Source: Tragulus kanchil (taxonomy: Eukaryota; Chordata; Mammalia; Artiodactyla; Tragulidae). From it: a DNA stretch of 64,000 nt. The stretch is taken from positions 138,715,301 through 138,779,300 of the forward strand of contig JAIOJX010000025.1 in the NCBI GenBank assembly GCA_022376925.1, in the 5' to 3' direction. A model generated the notes under the pieces. The model made no database searches. It was not told the DNA's origin and was given only the letters and a program-made list of their open reading frames with translations. Shown one piece after another: positions 62,001 to 64,000 of this stretch (positions within the stretch are counted from its first letter, which is position 1; each line of letters starts with the position of its first letter). The translations under genes were made by a program, and so were the position numbers.

Positions 62001-63901
62001 TAGTGTATGTCATCTTAAAAAATACGAACATTAATTGTACATGACTGCGTATAAGAGAGTTCATTTTTAGTGGCATATCTCTGTCTGGTAGGAACGTCTT
62101 TGCTTTTTCCAGTGTGAGTCTCTGCATAGGCAGCAGCCAGCTTATACACACAGGTGTACATACACACTAATTGATGGTGACATTAATACTCTTAAGCACC
62201 ATTAGCAGTGAAGAGATACCAGTCAGTGTTCTACAAGTATTGTGTTAATGTTTAAGACCTACAGTGACAAAACTGTTAAGATTTGATTATGCAGCAGTAT
62301 TTCTAGTTGTAGACAAGACAGTTTAGATAGAGATTGGTTGTATTCCAGATTCATAAGTTGATCTTCACTTGTGCTAATTTAACTGTCCCTCTGTGTGTGT
62401 ATGTGAATTTGGTTTTGTTGTTTCACACATTTAATAAAACTTAAGAAGAAGTTTTTTTTTTTATATAGATAACCACCTTTATACTTGGAAAACACCATTG
62501 TTGCTCATGGTATTTCTAGTTATGTGCTAGCCATTTTTATGATGAATTGGGCACTGGCAGAGACCTTTGCTTGTTGTTACTTTAATGTTACTGATATTCA
62601 AGAAGCTTATTCTGAGAGAGATGGAGGAATTCTATTCACAAATTAATACTTTTGGCGGGGTAGGTGTCTGCACTAGTGACGATGTACAGCCATGAGGAAG
62701 ACATTGACAGTGCCATTGAAGTCTTCACACAAGCCATCCAGTGGTATCAAAACCACCAGGTAAATAAGTGGAGTAAAATGTTATGAGGGGGCATTTATGC
62801 ATAAGAATTAAAAGCTGTAGTAATGATTTCAAAATTAAGGAAAATTGAAACATTTCGACTCACTGTTTAAAACATGGAACGCTGTTAGACTGTCATTCAG
62901 TTTTTAAGTTTACCAGGTCCAGATAAAGCTATTAGAAGTAAGAAATGGTTGCAAAGTGAATTTTTTTTTAAAAATGCTGACTTTTATTTTCTGATGTTCG
63001 TTCCTGAGTGTATGTATATGTGTTAGTGTATGTCATCTTAAAAAATACGAACATTAATTGTACATGACTGCGTATAAGAGAGTTCATTTTTAGTGGCATA
63101 TCTCTGTCTGGTAGGAACGTCTTTGCTTTTTCCAGTGTGAGTCTCTGCATAGGCAGCAGCCAGCTTATACACACAGGTGTACATACACACTAATTGATGG
63201 TGACATTAATACTCTTAAGCACCATTAGCAGTGAAGAGATACCAGTCAGTGTTCTACGAAGTATTGTGTTAATGTTTAAGACCTACAGTGACAAAACTGT
63301 TAAGATTTGATTATGCAGCAGTATTTCTAGTTGTAGACAAGACAGTTTAGATAGAGATTGGTTGTATTCCAGATTCATAAGTTGATCTTCACTTGTGCTA
63401 ATTTAACTGTCCCTCTGTGTGTGTATGTGAATTTGGTTTTGTTGTTTCACACATTTAATAAAACTTAAGATGAGAAATATAATGGATAGGTCCATTTTAA
63501 AGATCTAATGAATAAAACTTCATTGACTTGCTAGATATGTAACTTAAAACTTTTTTTTTTCTTTCTTTATTGAACGTATAGCCCAAATCTGCTGCTCATT
63601 TGTCCTTGGTAAGGGAAGCTGCAAACTTCAAGCTGAAATATGGACGGAAGAAGGAGGCAATTAGTGACCTAGAACAGCTATGGAAGTAAGCTCCGAAGGG
63701 TGGAAGTGTGGAAATCCGAGTTTTATTGCTCTTATTTGACATGAGGGGGTTATTTTGCTTGTTTATATTACTTTCTCCAGTTTTATAGACTGCTTAGTGA
63801 CTTTTTCTTATTTCTTATTTTAGACAAAATCCAAAAGATATTCACACCCTGGCGCAGCTTATTTCTGCTTACTCACTTGTCGATCCTGAGAAAGCAAAAG
63901 C
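37960..63901 (+). CDS. SRP72: SRP72, 5' part of gene (15 exons): signal recognition particle 72 kDa subunit
   Basis: SRP72 is the largest protein of the signal recognition particle; with SRP68 it binds 7SL RNA and supports targeting of secretory proteins to the ER. One non-redundant exon set is 37960-38068 (or 39080-39188), 41062-41182, 44302-44425, 47899-48042, 48120-48231, 49716-49747, 50515-50639, 50738-50795, 51980-52111, 54071-54199, 56102-56174, 58721-58785, 61641-61736, 63582-63685 and 63824-63901. Lengths and phases fit one continuous frame of about 500 codons. The product is helical and TPR-rich (for example LERYDECLAVYRDLV, RTEEALQLYNQIIKL, REKQHAKAIELL). Mammalian SRP72 has about 671 residues, so about 170, including the lysine-rich RNA-binding tail, lie past the window. 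Exons 1, 2, 3, 9, 10, 11 and 13 occur twice inside tandem duplications. Confidence 0.96.
38763..39079 (+). promoter_or_regulatory. SRP72: SRP72 CpG-rich promoter, second copy
   Basis: This repeats the 37640 promoter with a few small deletions (for example ctctctccaag for ctctcctccaag, and one fewer C in ctccctt). It is followed by the second exon 1 copy and is continuous with the downstream intron, so it is probably the copy that belongs in a collapsed assembly. Confidence 0.55.
39080..39188 (+). CDS. SRP72: SRP72 exon 1, second copy
   Basis: Identical in coding sequence to 37960-38068, 1120 bases downstream, with the donor intact. Probably the same locus present twice through unmerged overlap. 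Confidence 0.85.
39806..40569. other. SRP72 intron 1, single-copy part
   Basis: AT-rich intron after the promoter duplication; no element recognised before the MIR at 40570. Confidence 0.5.
40570..40725 (-). mobile_element. MIR-like SINE, antisense, in SRP72 intron 1
   Basis: taataaccttgtaaaatagg, cattttgtagatcataaagt and caaatggcttgccccagacc fit a diverged MIR. Single copy. Confidence 0.5.
41062..41182 (+). CDS. SRP72: SRP72 exon 2 (first copy)
   Basis: A 121-base exon: LQINKDDVTALHCKVV to NVINTHTKVFA plus two bases; acceptor ctctgtag, donor gtaagt. TPR helix pair. Confidence 0.93.
41660..41893 (-). mobile_element. CHR-type SINE, antisense, in SRP72 intron 2 (cut first copy)
   Basis: Preceded by a (TTA)n run at about 41668-41692. 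The body is diverged; the full element is at about 42797-43130 in the second copy, where the tRNA-like head is present. Confidence 0.6.
42199..42319 (+). CDS. SRP72: SRP72 exon 2, second copy (probable assembly duplicate)
   Basis: Identical to 41062-41182, offset 1137. At 121 bases, inclusion of both copies would shift the frame, so a transcript with both could not encode SRP72. Confidence 0.85.
43131..43885. other. SRP72 intron 2, single-copy part
   Basis: AT-rich, no element recognised. Confidence 0.5.
44140..44280 (+). mobile_element. MIR SINE in SRP72 intron 2
   Basis: agacaagtcactaacctttg, gtgaggattaaataacttca and gagcagtatctggcttacaa match MIR. It lies just before exon 3 and repeats at about 45197-45337. 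Confidence 0.6.
44302..44425 (+). CDS. SRP72: SRP72 exon 3 (first copy)
   Basis: A 124-base exon: NSLSFEKAYCEYRLNR to KLKELYGQV, acceptor tttttcag, donor gtaatt. TPR segment. Confidence 0.93.
44641..44704 (+). other. Possible cryptic or poison exon in SRP72 intron 3
   Basis: 64 bases lie between an acceptor-like ctccttttag and a strong donor gtaagt, and read open in the SRP72 phase (GNWEIESYPMKFG...). At 64 bases, inclusion would shift the frame and probably trigger decay. It recurs at 45698 and 46800 through overlapping duplications. No SRP72 domain matches it; it may be a chance pseudo-exon. Confidence 0.25.
45359..45482 (+). CDS. SRP72: SRP72 exon 3, second copy (probable assembly duplicate)
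   Basis: Identical to 44302-44425, offset 1057. Using both copies would break the frame (124 is not a multiple of 3). Confidence 0.85.
45661..47830. repeat. Tandem duplication D17 (45661-46730 / 46762-47830)
   Basis: Offset 1102-1103; intron 3 only. The segment 45661-45999 therefore exists three times (44604, 45661, 46762). Confidence 0.95.
47899..48042 (+). CDS. SRP72: SRP72 exon 4
   Basis: A 144-base phase-0 exon (48 codons): LYRLERYDECLAVYRD to SNWEKVVP; acceptor ctcttcag, donor gtgagt. TPR motif. Single copy. Confidence 0.95.
48120..48231 (+). CDS. SRP72: SRP72 exon 5
   Basis: A 112-base exon: ENLGLQEGTHELCYN to MRILQKAE plus one base. Acceptor ctgtggcag; the donor gttgga is weak. The preceding intron is only 77 bases. 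Single copy. Confidence 0.94.
48232..49715. other. SRP72 intron 5, nothing recognised
   Basis: Single-copy AT-rich intron. Includes sequence around 48960-49460 that could be an old LINE remnant, not assignable. Confidence 0.5.
49716..49747 (+). CDS. SRP72: SRP72 exon 6 (micro-exon)
   Basis: A 32-base exon: the phase-1 entry completes Asp, then LCRRSFSEDS; acceptor ctcctgtag, donor gtaagt. Its size and phase fit exactly between exons 5 and 7. Confidence 0.92.
50000..50276 (-). mobile_element. Family A SINE, antisense, in SRP72 intron 6
   Basis: Poly-T start followed by the family body and ggaagcccc end. Single copy; target-site duplication not clear. Confidence 0.8.
50515..50639 (+). CDS. 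SRP72: SRP72 exon 7
   Basis: A 125-base exon: DGTEEDPQAELAIIHG to LYNQIIKL plus two bases; acceptor acttcttag, donor gtaagt. Carries a clear TPR (RTEEALQLYNQ). Confidence 0.95.
50738..50795 (+). CDS. SRP72: SRP72 exon 8
   Basis: A 58-base exon: PTDVALLAVIANNIITINK; acceptor ttcacag, donor gtatgg. The intron before it is only 98 bases. Confidence 0.94.
50796..51490. other. SRP72 intron 8, single-copy part
   Basis: AT-rich with no recognised element. Confidence 0.5.
51980..52111 (+). CDS. SRP72: SRP72 exon 9 (first copy)
   Basis: A 132-base phase-0 exon (44 codons): DQNVFDSKKKVKLTN to KALLAMYTNQ; acceptor tttgtcag, donor gtaagt. Confidence 0.93.
53091..53222 (+). CDS. SRP72: SRP72 exon 9, second copy (probable assembly duplicate)
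   Basis: Identical to 51980-52111, offset 1111. In phase, so double inclusion would lengthen the TPR region by 44 residues; no such form is known to me. Confidence 0.85.
54071..54199 (+). CDS. SRP72: SRP72 exon 10 (first copy)
   Basis: A 129-base phase-0 exon (43 codons): AEQCRKISAGLQSQ to KQHAKAIELLQ; acceptor attttttag, donor gtaaaa. TPR pair. Confidence 0.93.
55192..55320 (+). CDS. SRP72: SRP72 exon 10, second copy (probable assembly duplicate)
   Basis: Identical to 54071-54199, offset 1121. Confidence 0.85.
56102..56174 (+). CDS. SRP72: SRP72 exon 11 (first copy)
   Basis: A 73-base exon: DYSDQHPENAAEIK to LKISQ plus one base; acceptor taaacttag, donor gtattc. Confidence 0.92.
57190..57262 (+). 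CDS. SRP72: SRP72 exon 11, second copy (probable assembly duplicate)
   Basis: Identical to 56102-56174, offset 1088. At 73 bases, double inclusion would shift the frame. Confidence 0.85.
58064..58720. other. SRP72 intron 11, single-copy part
   Basis: Includes a pyrimidine-rich stretch (58120-58240) but no recognised element. Confidence 0.5.
58721..58785 (+). CDS. SRP72: SRP72 exon 12
   Basis: A 65-base exon: completes Gly, then NISKACLILRSIEELK and HKPGM; acceptor ctcttaag, donor gtgagt. Single copy. Confidence 0.94.
58840..60990. repeat. Tandem duplication D21 (58840-59912 / 59931-60990)
   Basis: Offset 1088-1091; intron 12 with the L1 fragment. Confidence 0.95.
59185..59705 (-). mobile_element. 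Ruminant L1 3'-end fragment, antisense
   Basis: Begins with a TTTA-rich tail, then sequence typical of the L1 3' UTR on the reverse strand (cacaatgtccatatgtccac, gattctatatatatgtgtta, gctgtgtagtattccagc). Repeated at 60273-60795. In SRP72 intron 12. Confidence 0.7.
61641..61736 (+). CDS. SRP72: SRP72 exon 13 (first copy)
   Basis: A 96-base phase-0 exon (32 codons): VSALVTMYSHEEDID to AIQWYQNHQ; acceptor gcggggtag, donor gtaaat. Confidence 0.93.
62664..62759 (+). CDS. SRP72: SRP72 exon 13, second copy (probable assembly duplicate)
   Basis: Identical to 61641-61736, offset 1023. Confidence 0.85.
63582..63685 (+). CDS. SRP72: SRP72 exon 14
   Basis: A 104-base exon: PKSAAHLSLVREAAN to ISDLEQLW plus two bases; acceptor aacgtatag, donor gtaagc. 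Single copy. Confidence 0.94.
63824..63901 (+). CDS. SRP72: SRP72 exon 15
   Basis: A 78-base exon: completes Lys, then QNPKDIHTLAQL to DPEKAK and two bases of Ala. The donor at 63902 is gtatcctttt, which matches the U12-type consensus (see findings). The next exon is not identifiable before the window ends. Confidence 0.9.
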
Positions 63902-64000
63902 GTATCCTTTTGATTGTTCCAGACAGCTCCCAAGTAGCACAGTACATCTCCGCCCTTACCTGTGTTAACAAGGACTTTTTTGTTATAAATTTCAGTAACA

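Larger units (their letters stand above)
61421..63465. repeat. Tandem duplication D22 (61421-62443 / 62444-63465), SRP72 exon 13
   Basis: Offset 1022-1023, the shortest unit; clean join. Confidence 0.95.

Noticed and set aside
862..63465. Regular tandem units as an undescribed amplification, CRISPR-like or satellite system
   Set aside because: Units differ in content, each occurs only twice, and edge errors fit assembly overlap; no shared motif marks the joins.

Overview
The window is mammalian nuclear DNA, almost certainly from a ruminant artiodactyl. Exons are short with GT-AG introns. The LINEs include BovB (RTE type) and ruminant L1 tails. There is a Bov-tA SINE with the usual ruminant tRNA head, several CHR-type SINEs, and older MIR, L1M and L2 remnants. 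One tRNA-headed SINE family (called family A here) is unusually frequent, with about 8 independent insertions, while Bov-tA occurs once. This may mean a lineage other than cattle, sheep or goat (inference only).

Two housekeeping genes lie head to tail on the + strand. PAICS (bifunctional purine biosynthesis enzyme) runs from upstream of the window to its stop at 25890. Seven coding exons are visible (13628-13806, 15051-15230, 16396-16509, 22544-22627, 23524-23704, 24872-25030, 25724-25890); they encode all but about the first 71 residues. SRP72 (72 kDa subunit of the signal recognition particle) starts in a CpG-rich promoter at 37960. Fifteen exons, covering about 500 codons of TPR-rich sequence, are visible to 63901; the lysine-rich C-terminus lies beyond the window. 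An RPL17 processed pseudogene and two BovB copies sit in PAICS introns.

The dominant unusual feature is serial local duplication. I count 22 direct, near-identical tandem duplications, each about 1.02-1.25 kb (mean about 1.1 kb), placed one after another from 862 to 63465. They repeat PAICS exon 4, part of exon 6 and the last exon, and SRP72 exons 1, 2, 3, 9, 10, 11 and 13, with flanking introns and transposons. Mismatches between copies collect at the end of the first copy and the start of the second, as expected where error-prone ends of overlapping contigs were joined without merging. If each pair is collapsed, the window represents only about 39-40 kb of real genome, with normal single-copy PAICS and SRP72 genes. 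I treat this as an assembly artefact unless raw reads show otherwise. It is the most important thing a user of this sequence should know.

Layout: 1-13627 PAICS intron with BovB (3063-7645), MIR and L1; 13628-25890 PAICS exons with SINEs, the RPL17 pseudogene and a second BovB; 25891-37560 intergenic SINEs and L2/MIR remnants; 37561-39805 SRP72 promoter and exon 1, present twice; 39806-64000 SRP72 body. Coordinates of duplication edges are read by eye and may be off by several bases; exon edges were checked by reading frame and splice site.
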